A DNA stretch of 64,000 bases from Paenibacillus jilunlii (GCF_900102965.1 NZ_FNGM01000007.1:828-64827); one strand, 5' to 3'; shown: positions 24,501 to 33,096, counted from the stretch's first letter. The notes: generated by a model from the letters alone, not told the origin. A program made the numbers and translations.

Positions 24501-27500
24501 TGCCTTATGGACGCGCATAGTCCCGTCATTGTTGGTGTTGTAAATGTAGCTGGTGCCCTCAATCCGCAGTCCCTTACCCTCTTCAAAACCTGTGAACTCC
24601 GCCTGCTTGATCAGTTCAACCACGCTGTCCGTGGTATTCGGCTCGGTCTGCCAGGTGAATTGGCGGGAAGTCGCAGTGTCCGCGCCCATCGTAACATTCA
24701 CGTTGCGCGGTGCAGCAGTTCCGTCATATGGAGCTACCTTAAAGGTCATTACAGGACTGTAAAGATCCCCTTTTACCGCCTGCACCCTAAAGGTTCCTTC
24801 CGTCCCGGTTGCCGCTCCTGTAATCAGCTTGCCGCTGCCATCCGAAACAGCCTCTGCGGCGGTTCCGTTAATCAGCAGACCGGCTCCCTGGACGGTAGCG
24901 CCGGACGCTGCTTCGGTTACAGCAAAAGCCGCTTCATATCCCTTTGCGATATTATAATGGTTCCAGTTCAGCTTCAAATTGGTTTTGACAGATGCGGCAA
25001 CAGGTGCCCCGATAAAGCTGATCGGCTGGCCGCTGCCTTCCGTCGAGATGACGGAGCCGGACGTATTTTCAATAACCAGCGGCTTTGAAACATCATTCGC
25101 CGTCTGCTCCAGCGTGTATGGGCCGGCATAGTCACCCCTTACCGTATACCTGATCTGTCCGATCAGGTCGGAAGCGTCCAGCCTGGCCTCGTTCATGCGG
25201 CTCAGGTTCAGGCGCACCGTGCCCCGCTCCGCATCAATGACCGGCTCAATCTGCTCCTCTGACAGCTTGCCGCCCCGGATGACCTGCAAATTCGTTACAG
25301 CCGCAGGGTTAAAAGCAAACTCAATATGCCCCTCCTTCAGCTTATCCGCATTCTCGGCCTTTATGTCCAGTGTATAGGTTCCGCCTGCATACAAAACGTC
25401 CGGGGCCTTGTACACATAATACGGCGAACCCAGGTTCACCATGAAATACCATTCCTTAATCGTCTGGTTGCCGCTCATATCGCGGATAGCCAGCTTTACC
25501 TTGTGCCGTCCTTCCGCAAGAGCCGTCTTCGGCTTGTACGTAATTTGCCCTTTGGGCGGGTAGAATCCATGCTCGACTAGCTGATCGTCCACGTACAGCC
25601 GGGTTTTACCCGGATCAATCAGCGTGGTGCCGGGATGAACAACCGGATCATAGCCTTCATCCTCACCGTTCATGGACAGGGTCGGCGCTGCTGTTTTCAC
25701 GATCTCCCCTGCCGCAGGGTACTCATTTTTAATTACAGGAGGAGCCATATCTTCATTTAAAGGGCCATATACCGCACGGATGTCATCCACATAAATGGCG
25801 CCGGCGGTTTTATTCAGGTTGCTTGTCTCCATATAGCGGACAGGCAGGTCCATGGTCAGCGGTGTCATTTTTCCTTTCGGAACAGAGGCTTCAACGTATT
25901 TCCAACCCTTCCAGTCCACCCCTTGCACCTGATCGGTAAAATCGACTGCGAATGCTTTGTTGTCAGCATCACGCAGCTGTCCGCGGAGCCAGTGCTTTTG
26001 CCCGTCCCCGTAAATCCACATGCCGATTTTCTCCGGATAGCCGGGAACTTGAATGCGGTCCGCAACCGAGCTTGCCCCGGCGTATGCTCCCGAAGTACCT
26101 GTAGTGTTGATAAAATCATATTCCAGCTTCAGCGCTTTATCGCCGCTCCGGATATAATCCTGATCCGTTACTTCCGAGATAGCCACGCTGTTGGCTTTTG
26201 CGCTGGAGGCAGCATATTTGCTGATTCCCGCTTCAAAATCCTCCAGCACAACCGGAGGCAGGCCGACATTTACTTCGAAGGAAGCCGTAATGGTTCCGTA
26301 TTGGACGATAATTTTGCCGTTTTGTCCATTCTCACTGGTTGCCTTGAATACTCCGTTCTCATCCACCGTTCCGATATTGCCTTCCACACTCCATTGAAAG
26401 CTGCGGTTATCCGCCTGGATGACCTTCCCGTTCCGCAGTGCCTTCACCGTCAGCTTCGCTGTCGCGCCGGAGGTGTAGGTTTTGATGAGGTCAGGGAATT
26501 TGAGCTCGGTCAGCTCGCCTACCACTTCAATATCTCCGCTGCCTTGGACAGCCCCGGCTGCTGCGCTGATCTTGCCGGAGGCTGCAGCTGAAGCGGCAGT
26601 AAAGACCCCTTTTTCGTCAATGCTCCCGAGGCTCGGATCAACCTGCCAATTCAGCGTTCCCGGAATCGGAGCCGGGTGCCCATTAGCATCCATTCCCGCC
26701 GCCGTAAAGGTGAAGCTTGAGCCCTGCAAAATCCGCTCTGCATTCGGCTGAACAGCCAGTTTGGACGCCGTGTTCAGCTCAGGCGCCGCATTGACCAGCA
26801 GCAGGCCGTTGCCGGTCTTGCGCTCATATCCGTCGGAGCCTTGGTTCAGCATTTTCACACCGTTCGTTCCAGGCATTCTGGCCACGAAAGTAGAGGAACC
26901 GCCGCCATCCAGGTTCATAGCGTTGACTACGCCCAGATCTTTGAGGATTGCGGCCAATTCTTCCGTCTCGACACCTTCACTGAAGCCCGGCGCTCTGCCG
27001 TCGATTTCGAATAGCACGATGCTCCCGTCCGCCTTCGTTCCGATGGCTGTGCGGGGATGAACCCCCTCCGGCCCGACGCCAGTCTGCACCACACCGTCCT
27101 TCACCAGCGGCCCCATGCCGCCGATAACGAGGGAAGCCTCGCTCCATTCACCGTCCAGTGCAAAAGACGCCGTAACCTCATCTCCGGGCGCAAGCCCTGC
27201 CAGAAGCGGCCGCGATGCACCGTTTGCAGACAGCACCACCTTGCCGGGAGCCAGCGGCGTGTCGCCCTGGCTGCTGCGAATTTCTGACACCTTGAGCTTC
27301 AGCGTCTGCCCGCTCTTCACTTCACCGGAAATGACATCCAATACTATCTCGTCGCCATCGTTGGCCGATTTCGTGCTGGTATTGTAGTCCTCCGTGTACA
27401 GCACAAGCTGATCCGTATTCCGGTAGCGGTTGATGCTGGTCAAATTGCTGGTTTTACCGCCGATCGTCACGGTTTTGGTCAGCTTCGGCGTGCCGTAGAT

Positions 27501-27977
27501 GGTGCTGCCGTCCGCCTTTACACCAAATGAATAGGTCGAGCCGCTGTTCAAAATAACGCCGTTGTCCATAAACAACCCGTTCGGCACACCGGTGGCGAAG
27601 CCGGAGATTTCATAGAAATCGCCGTTGATGCCGGCAATAACGCGGTTTCCGGGCGCATCGGCATCAGCCGCCATCTCGGTCACGGCTTTCATACCGTACA
27701 CCTTGCCGCCCTTCGTTCCAGCCCGCAGCTTCAAATTGGCATTCGCCGGATTAAATTCCACGGTATGTATCTTTTGCGGCCCCCGTTCATTCTGTAAATC
27801 CATCCATGTGTACACGGCCCCCGGCGCAAGCTCTGTCTTGCGCGCATCAATGACCTTGCCGTATTCCGGCACCGTCTGACCGGCAAACGCCGCTCCTGCC
27901 GGAAGCACAGGCTGAAATAATGAAAGAAATAACAGAACAATGATTGCCGCAGAAATCTGTCGAAAATAGCCTTTCAC
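21546..27977 (-). CDS. Giant SLH-anchored protein: phosphodiester glycosidase plus metallophosphoesterase
   Basis: 2143 residues, GTG start behind GGGAGG. Signal peptide 1-32. Residues about 55-395 are a NAGPA-type phosphodiester glycosidase domain (IAGINGDFYE, NGLFMDNG, MNLDGGGSSTFV). Ig-like segments follow (400-570), then a carbohydrate-binding-like part (575-740) and a cohesin-like domain (850-970). A fibronectin/purple-phosphatase N domain (1085-1190) leads into a calcineurin-type phosphoesterase (1195-1455) with GDSQAD, GDMVD, GNHE and GHDH. Big_2-like domains, a Thr/Pro linker (1720-1776) and three S-layer homology repeats (1966-2143) finish it. It should sit on the cell wall and release phosphate or sugar phosphates from wall or exogenous polymers; substrate unknown. 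Confidence 0.85.
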   Translation of the reverse strand: MKGYFRQISAAIIVLLFLSLFQPVLPAGAAFAGQTVPEYGKVIDARKTELAPGAVYTWMDLQNERGPQKIHTVEFNPANANLKLRAGTKGGKVYGMKAVTEMAADADAPGNRVIAGINGDFYEISGFATGVPNGLFMDNGVILNSGSTYSFGVKADGSTIYGTPKLTKTVTIGGKTSNLTSINRYRNTDQLVLYTEDYNTSTKSANDGDEIVLDVISGEVKSGQTLKLKVSEIRSSQGDTPLAPGKVVLSANGASRPLLAGLAPGDEVTASFALDGEWSEASLVIGGMGPLVKDGVVQTGVGPEGVHPRTAIGTKADGSIVLFEIDGRAPGFSEGVETEELAAILKDLGVVNAMNLDGGGSSTFVARMPGTNGVKMLNQGSDGYERKTGNGLLLVNAAPELNTASKLAVQPNAERILQGSSFTFTAAGMDANGHPAPIPGTLNWQVDPSLGSIDEKGVFTAASAAASGKISAAAGAVQGSGDIEVVGELTELKFPDLIKTYTSGATAKLTVKALRNGKVIQADNRSFQWSVEGNIGTVDENGVFKATSENGQNGKIIVQYGTITASFEVNVGLPPVVLEDFEAGISKYAASSAKANSVAISEVTDQDYIRSGDKALKLEYDFINTTGTSGAYAGASSVADRIQVPGYPEKIGMWIYGDGQKHWLRGQLRDADNKAFAVDFTDQVQGVDWKGWKYVEASVPKGKMTPLTMDLPVRYMETSNLNKTAGAIYVDDIRAVYGPLNEDMAPPVIKNEYPAAGEIVKTAAPTLSMNGEDEGYDPVVHPGTTLIDPGKTRLYVDDQLVEHGFYPPKGQITYKPKTALAEGRHKVKLAIRDMSGNQTIKEWYFMVNLGSPYYVYKAPDVLYAGGTYTLDIKAENADKLKEGHIEFAFNPAAVTNLQVIRGGKLSEEQIEPVIDAERGTVRLNLSRMNEARLDASDLIGQIRYTVRGDYAGPYTLEQTANDVSKPLVIENTSGSVISTEGSGQPISFIGAPVAASVKTNLKLNWNHYNIAKGYEAAFAVTEAASGATVQGAGLLINGTAAEAVSDGSGKLITGAATGTEGTFRVQAVKGDLYSPVMTFKVAPYDGTAAPRNVNVTMGADTATSRQFTWQTEPNTTDSVVELIKQAEFTGFEEGKGLRIEGTSYIYNTNNDGTMRVHKAEATGLTPGTEYVYRVGDGKGNVSSQGTFTTDGGGRESTKFLFIGDSQADSKAGFGLWGTTLQKAFEYMPDAEMLVHAGDMVDKGFEQEQWNWWFEAVQPQLLNTTLVPIIGNHEVMGTNGDGDYLAQFNNPQNGADSVKGSNYSFDLKDTHFVVMNTEHGTAEMAEQAEWLDRDLTASGKKWTVVFFHQGPYGSIYSNERVQATWVPVLDKHKVDLVMNGHDHIYLRTFPMKGGKQVSEGQGTRYVIGGSSGPKFYALTERFWQEKIYDEDEQIFTAVEIKDSELTVVARTVAGFEVDRLVIAKAPPESVTLDRTAVDMEPGQSVQLQATVHPDNASSKKVNWTVVSAAPQNSVTVDTYGLVTAVQAGTAKVRATVDGYPAIYAESTITVDQLQSLALQGKGVLQAGQSDFTVTEAVYASGKRSFITEGLRYSSLNPAVASIDDQGTVQALSKGSTVISVTYRELTAHYDLTVTQGGEAVMTGIAIKGPDTLRPGSSGTAVVHAVYSDGSTTELTEGVVYSTSDESVAAIDESGEIHAMSEGTATIRAEYGAMGAEYVLTVAAGEPGPTTEPTPQPTPSPVPTPEPTSPPSGGQPVGTAAPTAQATPAATPAASAAPGVVSLTAAQLTGALNAGSGIAITVDRELAELQLPGNAAELLGQASLTVNAANVSITIPSAVLAELRGKAGAEVLAGSKISLKATAVSAAAASGLLARAGSLAGAELQAVGVVREWSLSIVTEQGRTFGLGQFSQPVTIAYEVNANVDRSLLGLYYLSDEGRLEYAGGQWMDGKWAAAVSHFSKYAVLQYDKTFADLPAGHWAVSAVKQLAAKQLVQGTSAGRYEPSRAITRAEFTTMLVRALGLSGQASSAFADVRTGKWYAGPVGLAVQAGIVTGQSAAKFAPDEAISRQEMAAMLVRAYGYAARSGAVAGVQSAAFTDISQAPQWARQAIGEASALGLMQGRGQEQGTRAESAQMLLNLMDKLQK

Positions 27978-28186
27978 TTTGCAGAATCCTCCCTAAGATT
28001 GTCGTTTTTTGTATGAATATAGACAATGCAATAGGGTACATCATATCTGCCGAGCGTAATGGGATGATAAATTCTTATAAGGTTTATTGTTAAACAATGG
28101 TTTTGCAGCAGATTTACAACAGTATCCAGCCGGATACGTATCTTCAGGGTTCTGGCGGATACTGTCCATGTTGCCCGTAATAACAC

Positions 28187-28224
28187 AAAAAAATAGACCA
28201 CCCTCGGCAAAGGTAAATGGTCTA
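28187..28224 (-). terminator. Intrinsic terminator in the SLH gene leader
   Basis: TAGACCA / TGGTCTA stem with a 17-base loop followed by TTTTTTT on the minus strand. There is no annotated gene end immediately upstream, so it probably ends a leader or a small RNA. Confidence 0.65.
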
Positions 28225-28305
28225 CTTATTCTGTCGCACCTTACCGCCCAAAAAGCGGCTATTGCTGGAGTCGTCTCGTATGTACGACTCCTTTGATATC
28301 TACAC
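28187..28305 (-). ncRNA. Candidate structured leader with terminator
   Basis: On the minus strand, GGAGTCGT / ACGACTCC forms an 8-bp hairpin (28267-28291). A segment GCCGCTTTTTGGGCGG follows, then a 7-bp stem TAGACCA / TGGTCTA running into seven Ts (28187-28224). It lies 210 bases before the SLH giant gene in the same direction. It could be an attenuator, a riboswitch or a small RNA. It matches no riboswitch class I know by eye. Confidence 0.4.
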
Positions 28306-28314
28306 TATAATGCT

Positions 28315-28497
28315 AAGTGGAAAAAGTAAACCTAATTAGCCAAATTCCTGGCTGCAGGAGGTTTTAGGGGGATTTTGTACACCTAATTCAGGGATATTCA
28401 ACCCATATGGCCGCTTTCAGCCGAATTAGTGGTACTTTTTCCCACATAGGATAATCCATAAGCCGACTGAGTTAAATTAGTGATACTTTTTCCACTA
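28315..28497. repeat. Dispersed repeat family R1, copy 2
   Basis: Same layout and orientation as copy 1 at 6313-6494: AAGTGGAAAAAGTAAACCTA start, ATTTTGTACACCTAATTCAG inside, inverted cores ending TACTTTTTCCCACAT and TACTTTTTCCACTA. Confidence 0.85.
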
Positions 28498-28628
28498 ACG
28501 TTGACTGCACTTGGATTTTTCAAATCAATCTCTATAAAAATAATTAGAATAACATACCATTCGCCCACAAAGGCATGATTTATGACAGTTAGTTAGTTAG
28601 TTAAGAGCAGTAAAAGGGAGAGGGCGGT

Positions 28629-28712
28629 CTATTTCTTTTTGAGGTAGTTCAGCAGAGCAATAATGAACATGCCAAACATGAACATCAGTGACAATGCTTG
28701 ATAAACCTCCAT
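28629..28712 (-). CDS. Holin-like type I toxin peptide
   Basis: A 27-residue peptide, MEVYQALSLMFMFGMFIIAL then LNYLKKK: a short acidic start, one membrane helix and a lysine tail. This is the pattern of the putative holin-like toxin family (Hol_Tox), small membrane-acting toxins of type I systems. The ribosome binding site AGGGAGG is buried in a TCTCCC-GGAA-GGGAGG hairpin, and AGGGCGGTC near the mRNA 5' end can pair with GACCGCCCT right after the stop. Both are known devices in type I toxin mRNAs. ATG 28712 is 8 bases from the RBS; another ATG two codons earlier is too close. Confidence 0.78.
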   Translation of the reverse strand: MEVYQALSLMFMFGMFIIALLNYLKKK

Positions 28713-28775
28713 GAGCATCACCTCCCTTCCGGGAGACTAGCCGACCGCCCTTGCAAGCCTTCTATTGCTTCAGTC

Positions 28776-28784
28776 ATTATATCA
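28776..28784 (-). promoter_or_regulatory. Extended -10 promoter of the toxin gene
   Basis: On the minus strand TGATATAAT is a perfect extended -10, placed so that transcription would begin about 20 bases before the GGGCGGTC pairing arm. Confidence 0.55.
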
Positions 28785-28927
28785 CGATGGCAAGTATCAT
28801 GGATATATTATCCATATAGTTCAATTTTTAGCACTCTTCTCTCCAGCATGTGTTTGAGGCGAAATTGATGTGAATCCGATGTGAAAACGATGCGGGATTA
28901 ACAATTTGAAATTCTAAATCCGTCAAT

Positions 28928-28981
28928 AAAAAAACCGCCCTTCATTGGATTCTGAGAACCCAATAAATAAGCGGAGTGGTT
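28928..28981 (-). terminator. Terminator of spo0A
   Basis: Outer AACC/GGTT and CCGC/GCGG pairs enclose an inner ATTGG / CCAAT stem; seven Ts follow on the minus strand. It lies 125 bases downstream of the spo0A stop. Confidence 0.75.
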
Positions 28982-29106
28982 GGTATAACTAACAGAGGTT
29001 TATCGGTATAAAATCGTCAGTTTCCGATATTTGTACGCTTAATCGTTCTGACTGTAAACTATATCCAATCGTTGAAATCCCTTCACGTATCCTGATCCTT
29101 ACCCCT

Positions 29107-29922
29107 TCAAGACACCTTATGCTCAATCCGCAGCTTGTCGGCTACCATGGCAATAAATTCCGAGTTAGTCGGCTTAGATTTGGAGATATTAATGGTATAG
29201 CCGAACAGGTGGGAGATGCTGTCGATATTGCCACGGGTCCAGGCGACTTCGATCGCGTGGCGGATAGCCCGCTCTACACGTGATGGTGTTGTCTTGAATT
29301 TCTCGGCGATGGCCGGGTACAGGGTTTTGGTGATGGCGCCCAGGATCTCGATATTGTTGTACACCATGGTAATGGCTTCACGCAGATACTGATAACCCTT
29401 GATATGTGCAGGTACGCCGATTTCATGAATGATCGAGGTGATGTTGGCATCGAGGTTCTTGCCCTTGGACAGCGGCACCACATTGTTTGATCTGGAACCC
29501 GAGTAATTGGACATGCTCGATGAAGTGCTCATGCTGCCCTGTGTTCCGACAAGCTGACGCACGCGGTTGGCAAGAACCTCCATATCGAATGGCTTTAAAA
29601 TATAATAAGAGGCGCCAAGCTGCACAGCACGCTGAGTGATGTTCTCCTGACCAAACGCGGTCAGCATGATGATCTTGGGTTCAGGCTTCAGATCCATATC
29701 GCGGAGGCGCTCCAGGACACCCAAACCGTCCAGGTGCGGCATAATGATATCAAGAATAAGGACATCGGGAATTTTGCGGGCTTCGCTCAGCATTTGAAGC
29801 ACTTCTTCCCCATTGTAGGCGATGCCCGTTACTGTCATATCTTCTTGTTCCGTAATGTACTCGGCAAGCAAATTCGTAAACTCCCTGTTGTCATCGGCCA
29901 ACAACACTTCAATATTCTGCAC
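29107..29922 (-). CDS. spo0A: Spo0A, sporulation response regulator
   Basis: A 271-residue master regulator of sporulation entry. The receiver domain (1-125) has the acidic pocket DDN at 10-12, phospho-acceptor Asp58 in [12 protein letters not shown] and Lys in YILKPFDM. A Ser/Asn-rich linker (about 130-150) leads to the C-terminal DNA-binding domain (about 155-271) containing the Spo0A recognition helix region [21 protein letters not shown] start behind AAGGAGG. It sits downstream of spoIVB as in all Bacillales. The upstream region carries a sigma-H-type promoter and three TGTCGAA boxes, so self-regulation is likely. Confidence 0.97.
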   Translation of the reverse strand: MQNIEVLLADDNREFTNLLAEYITEQEDMTVTGIAYNGEEVLQMLSEARKIPDVLILDIIMPHLDGLGVLERLRDMDLKPEPKIIMLTAFGQENITQRAVQLGASYYILKPFDMEVLANRVRQLVGTQGSMSTSSSMSNYSGSRSNNVVPLSKGKNLDANITSIIHEIGVPAHIKGYQYLREAITMVYNNIEILGAITKTLYPAIAEKFKTTPSRVERAIRHAIEVAWTRGNIDSISHLFGYTINISKSKPTNSEFIAMVADKLRIEHKVS

Positions 29923-29985
29923 TGGCTGCTTCCTCCTTATTTATATCTGCTTTTCGAAAATAATCATTTATCTTCGCTCCTTTAC

Positions 29986-30014
29986 AGTTTCGACATGACG
30001 GTTCAATATCCTTC
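29986..30014 (-). promoter_or_regulatory. Candidate sigma-H promoter of spo0A
   Basis: On the minus strand GAAGGATAT, an 11-base spacer and GTCGAAACT fit the sigma-H consensus (RnAGGAwww / RnnGAATww) with few mismatches. The -10 overlaps a Spo0A box. Confidence 0.55.
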
Positions 30015-30107
30015 TGTCGAAAATTATTTTTCTTTATTTTTTTTCGGTGTTGGATTATAATTAAATATTTTATTTCAAGGTTCGATGTTTCTCGTTACGC
30101 TTCGACA
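29989..30107. promoter_or_regulatory. Three 0A boxes upstream of spo0A
   Basis: TGTCGAA occurs at 30015-30021 on the plus strand and at 29989-29995 and 30101-30107 on the minus strand. This is the exact Spo0A~P recognition heptamer. Confidence 0.7.
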
Positions 30108-30120
30108 AAAAATCTTAAGG

Positions 30121-31254
30121 CTAAACCGCCTTAAGATTATAGGGAAGGGTATTCTCTAGCTGTACCACACCGGAATCCTTAAGCATCCATTCGATAAAAC
30201 AGCCATACCCGGACTTCGGATCATTGACGAATACATGGGTTACCGCACCGATCAAACGGCCATTCTGCACAATCGGACTGCCGCTCATGCCTTGGACAAT
30301 GCCGCCGGTCTTATCGATCAGACGGGGGTCCGTAATTCGCAGCACCATCCCTTTGGTTGCCGGAGTATCCTGATGCGCTACATGAATAATGTCTACATTG
30401 AAACGTTCTACCCGCTGCCCATCCACAACCGTCAGTATTTGCGCCGGCCCTTCCTTCACTTCATCGCTCATGGCAACCGGAATCGGCTCCTGGTACAGGC
30501 TGTGCTCCGGGTTGCGGGTCATTTTGCCGAAGATCCCGAAATCCGTGTTGCTTTCCACATTCCCCAGAACCTGGCTCTCTTTATAAAAGGTTGCCCGCTT
30601 CTCGCCGGGATCGCCATCCTGGCTTTTGGATATGGAGGTTACGCTGGATTGCACGATGTGTCCACTGCCGACAACGATGGGTGTGCCGGTATTCATGTCT
30701 GTAATCACATGACCAAGCGCGCCATATACTCCCTGCTCCGGTGCATAAAAGGTTAAGGTGCCTACACCTGCCGCAGAATCGCGGATATACAGCCCCAGCC
30801 GCCATACTTTGTCCTTGCGGTCGTAGGCCGGAGTCAGCTTGGCTGTGCGCTCTTTGCCGCCGCGTTTGAACACAATGGTCAGCGGTTCGCGGGCTCTGCC
30901 TGCACGCTCCACCAGCTTCGCCACCTTGGATACCTCGTCCAGCTTCACTCCATCGATGGAGATCATCAAATCCCCGGGCAGGAGACCGCTGTTCTCTCCG
31001 GGTGAAAGCTTGGACTGCTGCGATACTTCAATCAGATGATGGCCAACAACAAGCACGCCTGCGGACTTCACTTTCACACCAATCGTCTGGCCCCCCGGTA
31101 TTACCTTGAGATCCCGGTTTTCTCCCTGAACGGCCTGGTCAGGCGGGTTGTCTTGAGGCGAGGCATAGCTCTGAGAAGGTCCCGTTATGCCTGATAAGCT
31201 GAGAAAAAAGGCGAATAAAAGGCCGGGCATTAACTTCCTGAGGTTCGGCTTCAA
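30121..31254 (-). CDS. spoIVB: SpoIVB, sporulation signalling serine protease
   Basis: A 377-residue S55-family protease made in the forespore that crosses the inner membrane and triggers pro-sigma-K processing. An N-terminal signal anchor (LLFAFFLSLSGITG) is followed by a PDZ domain (about 95-165, SPGENSGLLPGDLMISIDG) and the protease domain with the catalytic His in LGHVITD and Ser in GMSGSPIVQNG. It is followed directly by spo0A and preceded by recN, the standard order. Confidence 0.95.
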   Translation of the reverse strand: MKPNLRKLMPGLLFAFFLSLSGITGPSQSYASPQDNPPDQAVQGENRDLKVIPGGQTIGVKVKSAGVLVVGHHLIEVSQQSKLSPGENSGLLPGDLMISIDGVKLDEVSKVAKLVERAGRAREPLTIVFKRGGKERTAKLTPAYDRKDKVWRLGLYIRDSAAGVGTLTFYAPEQGVYGALGHVITDMNTGTPIVVGSGHIVQSSVTSISKSQDGDPGEKRATFYKESQVLGNVESNTDFGIFGKMTRNPEHSLYQEPIPVAMSDEVKEGPAQILTVVDGQRVERFNVDIIHVAHQDTPATKGMVLRITDPRLIDKTGGIVQGMSGSPIVQNGRLIGAVTHVFVNDPKSGYGCFIEWMLKDSGVVQLENTLPYNLKAV

Positions 31255-31368
31255 TGGCTGTCACGCTCCCTTTTGCTTCTTTCGCTTGACGAAAAAGGTG
31301 GTCGCCAATTGCGTACCTATAAGATAACCTTGCCCCCAGGCTTTTATTACTGTTAATCATTGTTCCGC

Positions 31369-33096
31369 TTACCCTGCAGCCGCCTTGCTGGCCTCGGCCA
31401 GACCGAGCATTTCCTGTGCGTGGTGCAGGGTTTTTTCGGTGATTTCCACACCGCCCAGCATCCGGGCCAGCTCCATAACCCGGCCTTCGGCTGTCAGTGA
31501 CTCCACTTCGGTCATCGTTCGCCCGTCTTCAACTTTTTTGCGGATAAGGTACTGGTGGTCGGCCATGCAGGCCACCTGCGGCAGATGGGTAATGGAGAAC
31601 ACCTGACAGGTGGACGAGAGCTTGTACAGCTTGTCTGCAATGGACTGGGCGGCCCGTCCGCTGACGCCGGTATCCACCTCATCGAAGATCAGAACAGGAA
31701 TCGCGTCATGGCGGGCAAAAATGCTCTTCATCGCCAGCATAATCCGTGACAGCTCGCCGCCGGAGGCGATTTTGCCGAGCGGACGCAGCGGCTCACCGGG
31801 ATTGGGGGAGATCATGAACTCCGCACTGTCGATGCCCTGCCGGGTCAGCCTGTAACGGCGGTCCTGGTATTCAACGCCGCGCGGGTCCTCCAGAAGGTCC
31901 ATTTTGACCTGAAGCGAGGTCCGTTCCATCTGCAGGTCCTTCAGCTCACCCTCTACCTGAGTGGCCAGATCAGCCGCACACTGCCGACGGGCCTGGCTCA
32001 GCGCTTCTGCCGCTTCCATAAGAATGCTCAGCAGACCATCACGTTTCACCGTCAGCTTCTCGATGTATTCATCCTTATTCTCCAGCAGGTCCGTCTCATG
32101 GCTGATTTGTTCATAATAAGCAAGAATCTGCTCTACACTGTCGCCATATTTGCGCCGAAGCCCGGAGATCAGGTCCAGACGGTTCTCAATATCCTCCAGC
32201 CTGGCCGGGTTGAATTCAATCTCCTCGCGGTAATCGCGAAGCTGGAATGCGGCATCCTCCAGCTGGTAATACGAGGACTGAAGCTGGTCGAGCACGCCTT
32301 TCAGACCTTTTTCGTCATATCGCACCGCATCCTCCAGCCGGGAAATCACATTGCCGATGGATTCCAGCCCCTGTCTGTCATACAGCAGCTCATATGCGCC
32401 GGATACGGAATCCATCATTTTCTCGCTGTGGGATAGTTTGACCCTTTCTTCGGTAAGTAATTCATCTTCGCCCGGTTGTAGTCCTGCGGAAGAAATTTCC
32501 TCCAGCTGAAAGCGGTATAAATCCAGCATTTGATAAGCCTTCTGGCTGGTTTCCTGCAGTTCGCGGAGTTCTTTTTCCACCTTGGCAAAGGCGGTATATT
32601 TCTCTTGATAATCGGCCTTGAGCGGTCCAATCACCGCTTCGCCGTAGGTATCCAGCAAGCCCAGATGGCGCTCAGCCTTCAGCAGATTCTGATGCTCATG
32701 CTGGCCATGAATATTGACCAGCTGCTCACCGATTTCCCGCAGCATGCTGAGATTGACCATTTGCCCGTTAACGCGCGACGTGCTTTTGCCCTGGGAGGTG
32801 ATCTCACGTCGGATAATCAGATGCTCCTCCGGCTGCGCCGTAATACCCAGACGCTCCAGCGTCTCCCATACGGGATGCGCAACCGGCAGGCTGAACAGCG
32901 CTTCCATCTCGGCTTTGTCCGTACCGTAACGGATGGAATCTGCTGAACCCCGGCCTCCGACAACCAGCCCAAGAGCATCTATAATAATCGATTTGCCTGC
33001 ACCGGTTTCCCCTGTCAGCACATGAAAACCTGGATAAAAATGCACATCCACCGCTTCAACCACGGCAAGATTGCGGATCGATAACGTTTCTAACAC
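31369..33096 (-). CDS. recN: DNA repair protein RecN
   Basis: A 575-residue SMC-like ATPase acting early at double-strand breaks. Walker A GETGAGKS is at residues 29-36. Long coiled coils occupy about 150-370. The signature ASGGELSRI and Walker B VLIFDEVDTGVSG lie in the C-terminal half. Length is near the family norm. It lies directly after argR, as in B. subtilis (ahrC-recN), and is probably co-transcribed with it. Confidence 0.95.
   Translation of the reverse strand: MLETLSIRNLAVVEAVDVHFYPGFHVLTGETGAGKSIIIDALGLVVGGRGSADSIRYGTDKAEMEALFSLPVAHPVWETLERLGITAQPEEHLIIRREITSQGKSTSRVNGQMVNLSMLREIGEQLVNIHGQHEHQNLLKAERHLGLLDTYGEAVIGPLKADYQEKYTAFAKVEKELRELQETSQKAYQMLDLYRFQLEEISSAGLQPGEDELLTEERVKLSHSEKMMDSVSGAYELLYDRQGLESIGNVISRLEDAVRYDEKGLKGVLDQLQSSYYQLEDAAFQLRDYREEIEFNPARLEDIENRLDLISGLRRKYGDSVEQILAYYEQISHETDLLENKDEYIEKLTVKRDGLLSILMEAAEALSQARRQCAADLATQVEGELKDLQMERTSLQVKMDLLEDPRGVEYQDRRYRLTRQGIDSAEFMISPNPGEPLRPLGKIASGGELSRIMLAMKSIFARHDAIPVLIFDEVDTGVSGRAAQSIADKLYKLSSTCQVFSITHLPQVACMADHQYLIRKKVEDGRTMTEVESLTAEGRVMELARMLGGVEITEKTLHHAQEMLGLAEASKAAAG

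Larger units (their letters stand above)
27978..28628. other. Leader region and R1 repeat upstream of the SLH gene
   Basis: Contents from the SLH start outward: a 9-bp inverted repeat (ACAGTATCC / GGATACTGT, about 28112-28170), a T7-tailed terminator on the minus strand (28187-28224), a hairpin (28267-28291), an R1 repeat copy (28315-28497), and a weak plus-strand promoter candidate (28511-28538) that would read into the 3' end of the toxin gene. Confidence 0.6.

Noticed and set aside
28187..28305. T-box or c-di-GMP riboswitch
   Set aside because: A GGGTGG near the terminator recalls a T-box, but the full T-box sequence and specifier stem are missing; the GEMM consensus is also absent.
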